Positions 12,299 through 21,230 of a stretch of 64,000 bases of DNA are shown here, in pieces. Under the pieces are notes generated by a model. It worked only from the letters and a program-made list of their open reading frames with translations, searched no databases and had not been told where the DNA came from. Made by a program: the position numbers and the translations under genes. Within the stretch, counting starts at the first letter, position 1, and every line of letters starts with the position of its first letter. The DNA is from Palsa-504 sp963739615 (lineage in GTDB: Bacteria; Actinomycetota; Actinomycetes; Streptosporangiales; Streptosporangiaceae), in assembly GCA_963739615.1 (NCBI GenBank), contig CAVUBD010000035.1:186001-250000 (forward strand), in the 5' to 3' direction.

Positions 12299-13813
12299 GT
12301 GGTCGTGAGCGCTGCTAATTCCGCAGCGCGGAAGCGCCCCAGGACGCCGGACGCCAAGCCCCGGGCCGTCGAGGATCCGGCGGTTCACGCGGCTCCGCGA
12401 GCGGCCGGTCCTGGACCCCGGAGCTCAGCCGAGCACGCTTCCGGGGCACGCGCCGACGCGGACGCCAGCCTGACCGCAGTCGATCTCGACGCGGATCTCG
12501 ACAGCGATGCGGATATCGAGAGCTTCGATGATCTCGAGGACGCCGACGACGCGGACCTCGAGGCGGTCCTCGCCGATCCGGATCTGGCCGTCGGCGACCT
12601 GGCCGACGCCGACCTGGCCGACGCCGACCTGGCCGAACCAGGCATCACTGACGTCGCCGAGGTGGCCGAAGGCCTGGCCGTCGATGTGGACGGGCCGGAA
12701 GGCGCCGATGGCGCCGATGGCGCCGATGGCGCCGAGCCGGAGCAGCTGTCCGCGGAGGCGGATGGTGCGGCCGGGGCGGGCGGGGCGGCGGGCGCGCGGG
12801 TGGTCAAGATCGCGCCGGATGGCGGCGGTGAGGATGAGGAGATCTTCGTCTTCGGCGATGATGATGATGACCTGCCGGCTGCGCAGGTCGCGGTGGCGGG
12901 TGCGACGGCGGATCCGGTCAAGGATTACCTGAAGCAGATCGGCAAGGTGCCGCTGCTGAACGCCGAGCAGGAGGTGGAGCTGGCCAAGCGGATCGAGGCG
13001 GGCCTGTTCGCGGAGGAGAAGCTGGCTGAGGGCGGCCGTGGCCTGTCCGCCGACGGGCGGATTGACATGGAGTGGATCGCGGAGGACGGGACGCGGGCCA
13101 AGAATCATCTGCTGGAGGCGAACCTGCGGCTGGTGGTGTCGCTGGCCAAGCGGTATACGGGGCGGGGGATGCTGTTCCTGGACCTGATCCAGGAGGGGAA
13201 CCTGGGCCTGATCCGGGCGGTGGAGAAGTTCGATTACACCAAGGGCTATAAGTTCTCGACGTACGCGACGTGGTGGATCCGGCAGGCGATCACGCGGGCG
13301 ATGGCGGATCAGGCGCGGACGATCCGGATCCCGGTGCACATGGTCGAGGTGATCAACAAGCTGGCCCGGGTGCAGCGGCAGATGCTGCAGGACCTGGGGC
13401 GGGAGCCGACCCCGGATGAGCTGGCGATCGAGCTTGACATGACGCCGGAGAAGGTCATCGAGGTGCAGAAGTACGGCCGTGAGCCGATCTCGCTGCATAC
13501 CCCGCTGGGGGAGGACGGCGACAGCGAGTTCGGGGACCTGATCGAGGATTCCGAGGCGATCCAGCCCGGTGAGGCGGTCAGCTTCACGCTGCTGCAGGAG
13601 CAGCTGCACTCGGTGCTGGACACGCTGTCCGAGCGGGAGGCCGGGGTCGTCTCGATGCGGTTCGGGCTGACCGACGGCCAGCCCAAGACGCTGGATGAGA
13701 TCGGCAAGGTCTACGGCGTGACCCGCGAGCGGATCCGCCAGATCGAATCCAAGACCATGTCCAAGCTCCGGCACCCCTCGCGGTCTCAGGTGCTGCGGGA
13801 CTACCTGGACTAA
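12299..13813 (+). CDS. hrdB: Principal RNA polymerase sigma factor (HrdB/SigA type)
   Basis: Housekeeping sigma-70. After an Ala/Asp-rich acidic extension of about 200 residues come region 1.2 (DPVKDYLKQIGKVPLL), region 2 (EANLRLVVSLAKRYTGRG and KFSTYATWWIRQAI), region 3 and region 4 (TRERIRQIESKTMSKLRHP). The extension contains in-frame repeats: a 15-bp unit giving DLADA at 12596-12636 and a 9-bp unit giving GAD at 12701-12736. GTG 12299 is about 8 nt after AAGGAAGG; GTG 12293 or 12305 are possible. A strong terminator follows. In Streptomyces hrdB also lies near the topoisomerase IV genes, matching this order. Confidence 0.95.
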   Translation: MVVSAANSAARKRPRTPDAKPRAVEDPAVHAAPRAAGPGPRSSAEHASGARADADASLTAVDLDADLDSDADIESFDDLEDADDADLEAVLADPDLAVGDLADADLADADLAEPGITDVAEVAEGLAVDVDGPEGADGADGADGAEPEQLSAEADGAAGAGGAAGARVVKIAPDGGGEDEEIFVFGDDDDDLPAAQVAVAGATADPVKDYLKQIGKVPLLNAEQEVELAKRIEAGLFAEEKLAEGGRGLSADGRIDMEWIAEDGTRAKNHLLEANLRLVVSLAKRYTGRGMLFLDLIQEGNLGLIRAVEKFDYTKGYKFSTYATWWIRQAITRAMADQARTIRIPVHMVEVINKLARVQRQMLQDLGREPTPDELAIELDMTPEKVIEVQKYGREPISLHTPLGEDGDSEFGDLIEDSEAIQPGEAVSFTLLQEQLHSVLDTLSEREAGVVSMRFGLTDGQPKTLDEIGKVYGVTRERIRQIESKTMSKLRHPSRSQVLRDYLD

Positions 13814-13823
13814 GACGGAAAGC

Positions 13824-13863
13824 AAAACCCTGGGCCGTGTGTCACGGCCCAGGGTTTTTTTCG
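13824..13863 (+). terminator. Rho-independent terminator of hrdB
   Basis: A perfect 12-bp stem (CCCTGGGCCGTG at 13828-13839 with CACGGCCCAGGG at 13843-13854), a TGT loop and seven Ts, preceded by AAAA that extends the stem. It ends the sigma factor transcript and is the clearest terminator in the window. Confidence 0.95.
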
Positions 13864-13966
13864 CTGTCTGCGGCACGCATCCGGGCAAAAGAAAGCCGAC
13901 GTCAATAACGGAACTGACGTCGGCGTCCTTGCCGGCTTACGCGGTCGCGCGCTCCCCGGAGGATCG

Positions 13967-14179
13967 CTACTGCGGCTGCGGCTCGGACAGCCGGTTACTC
14001 TCGTCCTGGATGTCCACCGCGACCTTGGCCAGCGCCTCGGCGTGCTGGCGGCCATGATGCGCGCAGAAAAGCAGTTCCCCCGAGTTGGCAAGTAGCACGC
14101 GAACATACGCCTGGGCGCCGCAGCGATCGCAGACGTCCAGCGCGGTGAGCGGCTTAGTGGGGGCTATAGCTCCTGTCAC
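13967..14179 (-). CDS. DUF7455 zinc-ribbon-like small protein
   Basis: 70 residues from GTG 14179 with AAGGAAG just upstream. LTALDVCDRCGAQAYVRVLL and ELLFCAHHGRQH give a CxxC plus CxHH pattern that probably binds one zinc ion. A protein of this family is commonly found between the principal sigma factor and topoisomerase genes in actinomycetes. Function unknown. A longer open frame to 14305 adds an unconvincing N-terminus without start signals. Confidence 0.85.
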   Translation of the reverse strand: MTGAIAPTKPLTALDVCDRCGAQAYVRVLLANSGELLFCAHHGRQHAEALAKVAVDIQDESNRLSEPQPQ

Positions 14180-14350
14180 GTCGCCTTCCTTCGCGTCGTG
14201 CCGCCGGCCTGTCAGCTCCGTCGGCTCCGTTGTTCTGCCCTTACAGCTCAGCACAACACATACCCAGGCGTCAGCGTTCCCCACTGCGGGCGGTGTACGC
14301 CACAAGCGAAACCGGGTCCGGACTCAGTGTGGTCACGTCTGTCGCCATCG

Positions 14351-14400
14351 ACACACGATGCCTGTGCGCCGCGGCTGCGCGGCACACAGGCACCGTGTGT
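14351..14400. other. 50-nt near-perfect inverted repeat upstream of parE
   Basis: Two 23-nt arms (14351-14373 and 14378-14400) match as inverted copies at 21 of 23 positions around a GCTG centre. It lies in the 348-nt gap between the divergent DUF7455 gene and parE, about 130 nt before the parE start. It is not followed by a T tract. It could be an operator pair, an RNA hairpin or a cruciform-forming element. Confidence 0.7.
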
Positions 14401-14527
14401 TTCTCACTGGCTATGTACCCAGATTGCCGCCCGATGATGCATTCGTCATGCTCAGTATGGGATTTCCCGCGCCGCCCGCCGCGCGGCATGCCGCAGCCAG
14501 CCGGCCGGGAACGCTACCCTTCGAAGA

Positions 14528-16668
14528 GTGCCCGCCCTCACCGCCGCTGCTCCCAGGACCCCCGTGCCCGCTGTACCCGAAGTTCAAGCTGACGCCTACA
14601 CCGCCCGTCACCTCTCGGTCCTTGAGGGCCTGGACGCCGTGCGCAAGCGCCCCGGCATGTATGTCGGGTCGACCGACGGCCGCGGCCTGCAGCACTGCCT
14701 GTGGGAGATCATCGACAACGCGGTAGACGAGGCGCTTGGCGGTTACTGCACCCGGATCGACGTGCTGCTGCACGCGGACGGCTCGGCCGAGGTCAGGGAC
14801 AACGGCCGCGGCATTCCCGTCGACGTCGAGCGCAAGACCAAGCTCACCGGCGTGGAGCTGGTGATGACCAGGCTGCACGCGGGCGGCAAGTTCGGCGGCG
14901 GCTCGTACACCGCGTCCGGCGGGCTGCACGGCGTCGGCGCCTCCGTCGTCAACGCGCTGGCCGTGCGGCTGGACGTGGAGGTCGACCGGGAGGGGCAGAC
15001 CTGGACGGCCAGCTTCCGCCGCGGCGTCACCGGCGAGTTCGGCGCGCCCGGCCCGGGCGCCGACTTCACCAAGCGAGCGGCCTGCGCCAGCTCGGCCGCG
15101 TCGCGCGCCGGGTGACCGGGACCAGGATCAGGTTCTGGCCGGACCGCCAGGTGTTCCTCAAGGACGCCAGGTTCAGCTTCGACGCGCTCACCGAGCGGGC
15201 CAGGCAGACCGCCTACCTGGTCCCCGGCCTGACCATCGCCATCCGCGAGGAGGGCCACGGCGAGGATGCCGGCGCTCCAGACACCGGCGAGGCGCCGCGT
15301 CAGGCCGAATTCCGCTTCGACGGCGGCATCAGCGAGTTCTGCGCGCACCTGGGGTCCGGCGAGCCGGTCACCGAGGTGCTGCGCCTGACCGGGTCCGGGC
15401 ACTTCACCGAGACCATCCCGGTCCTGGACGACCGGGGCCACATGACCCCCACCGAGGTCGAGCGCGAGCTGAACGTCGACGTGGCCCTCCAGTGGGGGAC
15501 CGGCTACGACAGCGTGATCCGCTCGTTCGTCAACGTCATCGCCACCCCGCACGGCGGCACCCACGTCACGGGCTTCGAGCGGGCCCTGGTCCGGACGCTG
15601 AACGACCAGCTCCGGGTGGCCCGGCTGCTGAAGAACGGCGATGAGCCTGTCACCAAGGAGGACGTGCTCGAGGGCCTGGTGGCGGTCGTCTCGGTGCGGC
15701 TGCCCGAGCCGCAGTTCGAGGGCCAGACCAAGGAGGTCCTCGGCACCCCGGCCGCCTCCCGGATCGTGGCGCAGGTGGTGGGCGCGCAGCTCAAGGCCTA
15801 CCTGGAGAACCCGCCGCGCGGAGCCAAGCAGCAGGCCCGGTCGGTCCTTGAGAAGGTGACCTCGGCGGCCAAGGCGCGCATCGCCGCCCGCGAGCACCGC
15901 GACAACCAGCGGCGCAAGTCGGCGCTGGCCAGCTCGTCGCTGCCGGCCAAGCTCGTCGACTGCCGGTCGGCCGACGACCGCAGCGAGCTGTTCATCGTCG
16001 AGGGCGACTCCGCGCTCGGTACCGCCAAGCTGGCCAGGAACTCCGAGTTCCAGGCGCTGCTGCCGATCCGGGGCAAGATCCTCAACGTGCAGAAGGCGTC
16101 GCTGGCCGACATGCTCAAGAACACCGAGTGCGCCGCGATCATCCAGGTCATCGGCGCGGGTTCGGGCAGCTCGTTTGACCTGGACTCGGCCCGGTACCAG
16201 CGAGTGATCTTCATGGCTGACGCCGACGTGGACGGCGCGCACATCAGGACCCTGCTGCTGACGCTGTTCCACCGGTACCTGCGGCCCATGCTGGACGCGG
16301 GCCGGGTCTTCGCCGCGGTGCCGCCGCTGCACCGGATCGAGCTCACCAGCCCGCGTAAGGGCCAGGAGAAGTACCGGTACACCTACTCCGACGCGGAGCT
16401 GAACCGGACGCTGCTCGAGCTTGAGCGGCGCGGCCAGCGGTGGAAGGAGCCGGTCCAGCGGTACAAGGGCCTAGGCGAGATGGACGCCTCCCAGCTGGCC
16501 GAGACCACTATGGATCCCAGGCACCGGACCCTGCGCCGGATCAGGATCGAGGACGCGTCCGCGGCGGCCGGCATGTTCAACCTGCTGATGGGGTCGGAGG
16601 TGGCCCCCCGCCGCGATTTCATCGTCGGCAGCGCCGCCGAGCTCGACCCCTCGCGCATCGACATCTGA
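14528..16668 (+). CDS. parE: DNA topoisomerase IV subunit B (ParE / GyrB2), one frameshift
   Basis: ATPase subunit of topoisomerase IV. GHKL motifs are intact: EIIDNAVDEALGG, DNGRGIPVD and GGLHGVGASVVNAL. The Toprim part has FIVEGDSALG and MADADVDGAHI. Near 15075 one base is missing: the frame closes at 15115, while SGLRQLGRVARRVTGTRI continues one frame away. With it restored the protein is 713 residues, normal for the family, and since the gene is important I suspect a sequence error. GTG 14528 follows TACCCT (14515-14520) by 7 nt, suggesting a leaderless mRNA; GTG 14564 with AGGA upstream is an alternative. Convergent with parC, 17 nt apart. Confidence 0.92.
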
Positions 16669-16685
16669 CCGGAGCGCCGTCCGTC

Positions 16686-19208
16686 TCAGGACACCCGGAC
16701 CGCGCCGCCGAGGATGGCGAGCGGCCCGCTGAGGCCCGCGCCGGAGCCGTCCCGCCTGCCCACCGGATCCGGCAGGGCGACCGGGCGGCCCGATTCGCTG
16801 GCGCCGACCGCGGGCGCGGGCCCGGCCCACGCCATGACCAGCGTGTCCTCCCCCTTGAGGAACCGGTGGCAGCGCACGCCGCCGGTGGCCCGGCCCTTGG
16901 GCGGGTACTCGTGCAGCGGGGTGACCTTCACGGTGCCCGCCGCCGTCCCCGGCAGGGCTCCCGCGCTGCCCGCGACGGTGACCACGACGGCGGGGGAGTA
17001 GGAACCAGGCGGCCCCACCGGCGTCCCCGCGGCGGCGGCCGCGTCCGCGGCCCCGAACCACACCACCGACGCGCCCGCGGCCAGCCGGACGCCGGTCATC
17101 CCGCCGGCCGCCCGGCCCTGCGGCCGCACCGCCGACGCGCCGAACCGCAGCAGCTGCGCGTCGCTGGTAATGAACACCAGCTCGGAAGATTCACCGGAAA
17201 GCTGCGCCGCCCCGACCACCCGGTCGCCTTCCTTCAGCGTGATCAGCTCGAACTCGTCCCTGGCCTGCGGGTAGTCGGGCAGCACCCGTTTGACCACGCC
17301 CTCCGCGGTCCCCAGCACAACACCAGCACCAGGCGCATCGACAGCACAGAGCCCCACTACCGTCTCGCCTGTCTCCAGCACGGCGAACTCGGTGACCGGC
17401 GTGCCGCCCGCCAGCGAGACCGCGCCCGCCCCCGGCGGCAGCCCGGGCAGCTCGAGCACGTTCAGCTTGACCAGCCGTCCCGCGGACGTCACCGCCCCGA
17501 TCGTGCCCCGCACCGTGGCCCGGACCGCCGCGATGATCACGTCCTGCGCCGCGCGGCTCGCGTCCAGCGCCGGCGCGACGACGGCGTCGCCCTCGACCGC
17601 CACCCGGGCCAGCAGCCCGGTCGCCGACATCAGCACCACGCACGGGTCGTCGGCTACCTCCAGCGGGACCGACGCAGGCGAGGCCGCGCCGCCGCCCTCG
17701 AGCAGCACGGTCCGGCGCGGGGTGGCGAACTTCTTCGTTACCTCGGCCAGTTCGTCGCTGACCACCTCGCGCAGCCGGGCGTCCGACTCGAGAATGTCCG
17801 TCAGCGAGGCGATCTCGGCCCGCAGCGTGTCCTGTTCCCGCTCGAGCTCCAGCCGGTCGAAGCGGGTCAGCCGCCGCAGCGGCGTGTCCAGGATGTACTG
17901 AGCCTGGATCTCGGACAGCTCGAAGACCGCCATCAGCCGCTCGCGAGCGGAAGAAGAGTCGTCGCTTGACCGGATGACCGCGATCACTTCGTCGATGTTG
18001 AGCAGCGCGACGAGCAGCCCGTCGACCAGGTGCAGCCGCTCCAGCCGCTTGCGCCGGCGGTACTCGGTCCGGCGCCTGACCACCTCCAGCCGGTGCGCGA
18101 CGTAGATCTCGAGCAGCTCGCGCAGCCCGAGCACCCGGGGCTGGCCGTCGACCAGGGCGACGTTGTTGATGCCGAACGTCTCTTCCATCGGCGTCAGCCG
18201 GTACAGCTCCGCTAGCACGGCATCGGGGTTGAAGCCGCTGCGGATCTCGATCACCAGGTGCAGGCCGCGCTGCCGGTCGGTGAGGTCCTTCAGGTCGGCG
18301 ATGCCGTTGAGCTTCTTGGCCTGGACCAGGTCCTTGATCCGGGCCATGACCTTTTCCGGGCCGATGCCGTAGGGGAGTTCGGTGACGACGATGCCGCTGC
18401 GCCGCGGGGTGATCTGCTCGATGGAGGCCGCGGCCCGGGTGCGGAAGATGCCGCGGCCGGTCTCGTACGCCTCCCTGATCCCCTCCAGGCCCACGATGCG
18501 CCCGCCGGTGGGCAGGTCAGGCCCTGGCACGAACCGCATCAGCGTGTCCAGCGACGCATCCGGGTACTTGATCAGGTAACGCGCCGCCGCGATGACCTCG
18601 CCCAGGTTGTGCGGCGCCATGTTGGTGGCCATCCCGACCGCGATGCCGGACGCGCCGTTCACCAGCAGGTTGGGGAGCCCCGCGGGCAGCACGTCGGGCT
18701 GGGTCTCGCTGCCGTCGTAGTTCGGGATGAACTCAACGGTGTCCTCGTCGATCGAGGCGACCATCTCCATCGCGGCCGCGGTCAGCCGGGCCTCGGTGTA
18801 GCGCATCGCCGCGGGCAGGTCGTCGCCGCCCATGCTGCCGAAGTTCCCGTGCCCGTCCACCAGCGGCAGCCGCATCGCCCACGGCTGGGCCATCCGGGCC
18901 AGCGCGTCGTAGATGGCGGAGTCGCCGTGCGGGTGCAGGCGGCCCATCACCTCGCCGACGACCCGGGCGCACTTGACGTGGCTGCGGTCGGGCCGCAGGC
19001 CCATCTCGTTCATCTGGTACAGGATCCGGCGCTGCACCGGCTTCAGGCCGTCCCGCGCGTCGGGCAGGGCGCGCTGGTAGATGACGCTGTACGCGTACTC
19101 GAGGAAGCTGCCGCGCATCTCCTCCGCGACGTCGATGTCGACGATGTTTTCTTCGAAATCCTCTGGGGGGGTGGCGGTACCGCCACGCCGTGCTGCCATA
19201 CCGAACAT
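16686..19208 (-). CDS. parC: DNA topoisomerase IV subunit A (ParC / GyrA2)
   Basis: 840 residues. The DNA-cleaving domain carries YQRALPDARDGLKPVQRRIL, GRLHPHGDSAIYDAL (the quinolone-determining region, with Ser) and the catalytic tyrosine in AMRYTEARL near residue 137. The C-terminal part, from about 500, is a beta-pinwheel with weak blades (GRAAGGMTG, GRATGGVRC), lacking a canonical GyrA box. This, and the paired parE, favour topoisomerase IV over gyrase. ATG 19199 is an alternative start. It acts with ParE in decatenating chromosomes. Confidence 0.92.
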   Translation of the reverse strand: MFGMAARRGGTATPPEDFEENIVDIDVAEEMRGSFLEYAYSVIYQRALPDARDGLKPVQRRILYQMNEMGLRPDRSHVKCARVVGEVMGRLHPHGDSAIYDALARMAQPWAMRLPLVDGHGNFGSMGGDDLPAAMRYTEARLTAAAMEMVASIDEDTVEFIPNYDGSETQPDVLPAGLPNLLVNGASGIAVGMATNMAPHNLGEVIAAARYLIKYPDASLDTLMRFVPGPDLPTGGRIVGLEGIREAYETGRGIFRTRAAASIEQITPRRSGIVVTELPYGIGPEKVMARIKDLVQAKKLNGIADLKDLTDRQRGLHLVIEIRSGFNPDAVLAELYRLTPMEETFGINNVALVDGQPRVLGLRELLEIYVAHRLEVVRRRTEYRRRKRLERLHLVDGLLVALLNIDEVIAVIRSSDDSSSARERLMAVFELSEIQAQYILDTPLRRLTRFDRLELEREQDTLRAEIASLTDILESDARLREVVSDELAEVTKKFATPRRTVLLEGGGAASPASVPLEVADDPCVVLMSATGLLARVAVEGDAVVAPALDASRAAQDVIIAAVRATVRGTIGAVTSAGRLVKLNVLELPGLPPGAGAVSLAGGTPVTEFAVLETGETVVGLCAVDAPGAGVVLGTAEGVVKRVLPDYPQARDEFELITLKEGDRVVGAAQLSGESSELVFITSDAQLLRFGASAVRPQGRAAGGMTGVRLAAGASVVWFGAADAAAAAGTPVGPPGSYSPAVVVTVAGSAGALPGTAAGTVKVTPLHEYPPKGRATGGVRCHRFLKGEDTLVMAWAGPAPAVGASESGRPVALPDPVGRRDGSGAGLSGPLAILGGAVRVS

Positions 19209-19262
19209 TCTGCCGTGCCGCCGGGCGTGCCCAGGGCCACAACACGGCTAGCGTTGCCCAAC

Positions 19263-20027
19263 ATGAGCGACTATCTCCGCGAGCTGTTCTCCCTCGAAGG
19301 CCGGGTCGCCGTGGTCACCGGCGGCAGTTCGGGGATCGGCCAGGCGATGGCGTCGGCGCTCGCGCGGGCCGGCGCGCAGGTGGTGCTGGTCGCCCGGGAC
19401 CCGCACCGGCTCGAGGAATCCGCGGCCGCGCTGGGCACCCAGGCGGCCTGGGTCAGCGCCGACCTGTCCGACCGCGCCGCCGTCGGCCGTGCGGCCGTCG
19501 CGGCCGCGCAGGCCTTCGGCGAGCCCGACATCCTGGTCAACTGCGCGGGGATCAACCTGCGCCCGCCGCTGGCGGAGCTGACCGCGGCCGACTGGGACCT
19601 GACCATGGCGGTGAACCTGACCGCGCCGTTCCTGCTCGGCCAGCGGTTCGGACCCTCGATGGCCGCGCGCGGCTGGGGCCGGATCGTCAACGTGACCTCA
19701 CAGCAAGCCGAACGGGCGTTCGGCCAAAGCGGCGGCTACGGGGCCTCCAAGGCGGGCCTGGCCGCGCTGACCCGGTCGCAGTCCGAGGCCTGGGCCCGCG
19801 ACGGGGTGTGCTGTAACTCACTCTGTCCGGGGTTCGTCCCGACCCGGCTCAACGCCGCCGTCGCCAGCGATCCGGTGCGCTCGGCGGCGATGGCGGCCCG
19901 CACCATGGCGGGACGCAACGGCGACCCCGCGGACTTCGCCGGGGCGGCCGTCTTCCTGGCCTCGCGCGCCAGCGACTACATCACCGGCCACACCCTCCAC
20001 GTCGACGGCGGATTCGCCATCACCTAA
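19263..20027 (+). CDS. Short-chain dehydrogenase/reductase
   Basis: 254 residues. The Rossmann cofactor motif TGGSSGIG is at residues 19-26; the NAG-type motif appears as NCAGIN; the catalytic Tyr-Lys is in YGASKAGL. The end ITGHTLHVDGGFAIT is classic for the family. Start ATG 19263 lies 8 nt after TAGCGT (19249-19254), so probably leaderless. It is divergent from parC and convergent with the sugar kinase. Substrate unknown; sequence style resembles 3-oxoacyl-ACP reductase or gluconate 5-dehydrogenase relatives. Confidence 0.88.
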   Translation: MSDYLRELFSLEGRVAVVTGGSSGIGQAMASALARAGAQVVLVARDPHRLEESAAALGTQAAWVSADLSDRAAVGRAAVAAAQAFGEPDILVNCAGINLRPPLAELTAADWDLTMAVNLTAPFLLGQRFGPSMAARGWGRIVNVTSQQAERAFGQSGGYGASKAGLAALTRSQSEAWARDGVCCNSLCPGFVPTRLNAAVASDPVRSAAMAARTMAGRNGDPADFAGAAVFLASRASDYITGHTLHVDGGFAIT

Positions 20028-20031
20028 ACGG

Positions 20032-20934
20032 TCACAGCACGGGGCGGGCGCCGATGAGGTTCAGCGCGTGCGCGGCCAGGCGGCAGCCGCCCGCCAGCGC
20101 CTCGCCCGGCGGCTTCTTGTCCAGCCACGCGGGCAGGAAGCCGGCGATGAACGCGTCACCCGCGCCGGTGCCGTCGATCACGCGCTCCACCGGCGGCGCG
20201 GGCACCCGCACCGGCGGCAGGCCGTTGGCGTAGAACAGCGCGCCGTCGGCGCCGAGCTTGACCGCCACGTGCGGGTACCAGGCAGTCAGCACGCGCGCGG
20301 CCTGCTCCGGATCGTCGCGGCCGGTGAGCACCTTGGCCTGGTCGGCGTTGACGAACAGCAGCACCGCCCCGGCGGAAAGCTCGAGGAAGGGCTCGGCCCC
20401 GGCGCGCTCAAGCGGCGCCGCGGACGCCCCGTCCACCGACGCCGTCATGTTGGTCCGCCGCGCGTAGTCGATCGCCGCCAGCCCCGCCGCCCGCGCTCCC
20501 TCGGACAGCAGGGTGTACCCGGAGACATGCAGGTGGGCGCCTGGCACGAACAGGTCGTGCGGCAGGTCGTCCGGGGACAGGGCCGCGTTCGCGCCCGGAT
20601 CGGAGAGCATGGTCCGCTCGCCCTTGTGCGTCACCATCACGACGCAGGTGCCGGTGGGCCGCTCGGGGTCCATCACCAGCCGGGCGTCGACCCCGTACCC
20701 CATCAGCTCCATGTCGCGGTTGCGGCCGGCGATATCCGCGCCCCGCCGTCCCACGAAGGCGACGTCGCCGCCGTCGGCCGCCATCCAGGCGGCAATGTTG
20801 GCCCCGGAACCCCCGCCATGCATGGTCACGCTTGCGGGCGTGTCACTACCGCGAGCAAGCGGTAGCGTAGCGTGGGCAACCGCGTCCGTCATCAGGTCCC
20901 CAATGACCACCACGCGTGCCATAGTCCTCATCAC
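20032..20934 (-). CDS. PfkB-family carbohydrate kinase
   Basis: Ribokinase-like kinase of 300 residues. The N-terminal GGGSGANIAAWMA is the sugar-binding part, and DGTGAGDAFIAGF holds the anion hole and catalytic Asp of the PfkB family. It starts within the cluster ATGATGAGGACTATGGC; the third ATG (MARVVVIGDL) is also reasonable. Its stop lies 4 nt from the stop of the convergent SDR. The substrate cannot be fixed from sequence; ribokinase, adenosine kinase and 2-keto-3-deoxygluconate kinase relatives share these motifs. Confidence 0.87.
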   Translation of the reverse strand: MMRTMARVVVIGDLMTDAVAHATLPLARGSDTPASVTMHGGGSGANIAAWMAADGGDVAFVGRRGADIAGRNRDMELMGYGVDARLVMDPERPTGTCVVMVTHKGERTMLSDPGANAALSPDDLPHDLFVPGAHLHVSGYTLLSEGARAAGLAAIDYARRTNMTASVDGASAAPLERAGAEPFLELSAGAVLLFVNADQAKVLTGRDDPEQAARVLTAWYPHVAVKLGADGALFYANGLPPVRVPAPPVERVIDGTGAGDAFIAGFLPAWLDKKPPGEALAGGCRLAAHALNLIGARPVL

Positions 20935-21230
20935 CTCATCGCTGTCTGGCCCGGGGGAGCGACCCCCCGGAACCTCGCCCGCAGGATAAACTGCAGGTAC
21001 CCCGCGCCCGGACGGTTAGCCGCGTCATACCGTCCGCCTTCGCCACCCCAAATGCCTGGGGCCCGGCTTCGGCGGCGAGGTGCGAGTCGGCGTGTCCGGC
21101 CGCAGATTTCCTACGGTAGCGGCCAGAACGTATAACTGGCCAGCGGGTGAGCAGACCTTGCCGCCTTACGGCCACGTAACACGCGGTCTGTGCCGGATTG
21201 TCACCGTACTGTTACCTGGCCGCGTCCGGT
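20935..21230. other. Intergenic region upstream of the PfkB gene
   Basis: About 295 nt between the start of the kinase gene and the end of the MBL-CobU gene, both on the minus strand. It contains a perfect hairpin GGCCAG (21121-21126) and CTGGCC (21136-21141) around an AT-rich AACGTATAA centre, which may be a weak terminator or an operator. I looked for a cobalamin riboswitch because of the CobU gene but saw none; the region also lies downstream of it. Confidence 0.5.

Noticed and set aside
20935..21230. A cobalamin riboswitch near the CobU gene
   Set aside because: No B12-box-like sequence was seen, and the region lies at the 3' side of the CobU gene, not upstream of it.
21190..21230. A GlnR- or MtrA-like GTNAC repeat (GTCACCGTACTGTTAC)
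   Set aside because: Only one pair with imperfect spacing, located beyond the 3' end of a gene; too weak to claim.
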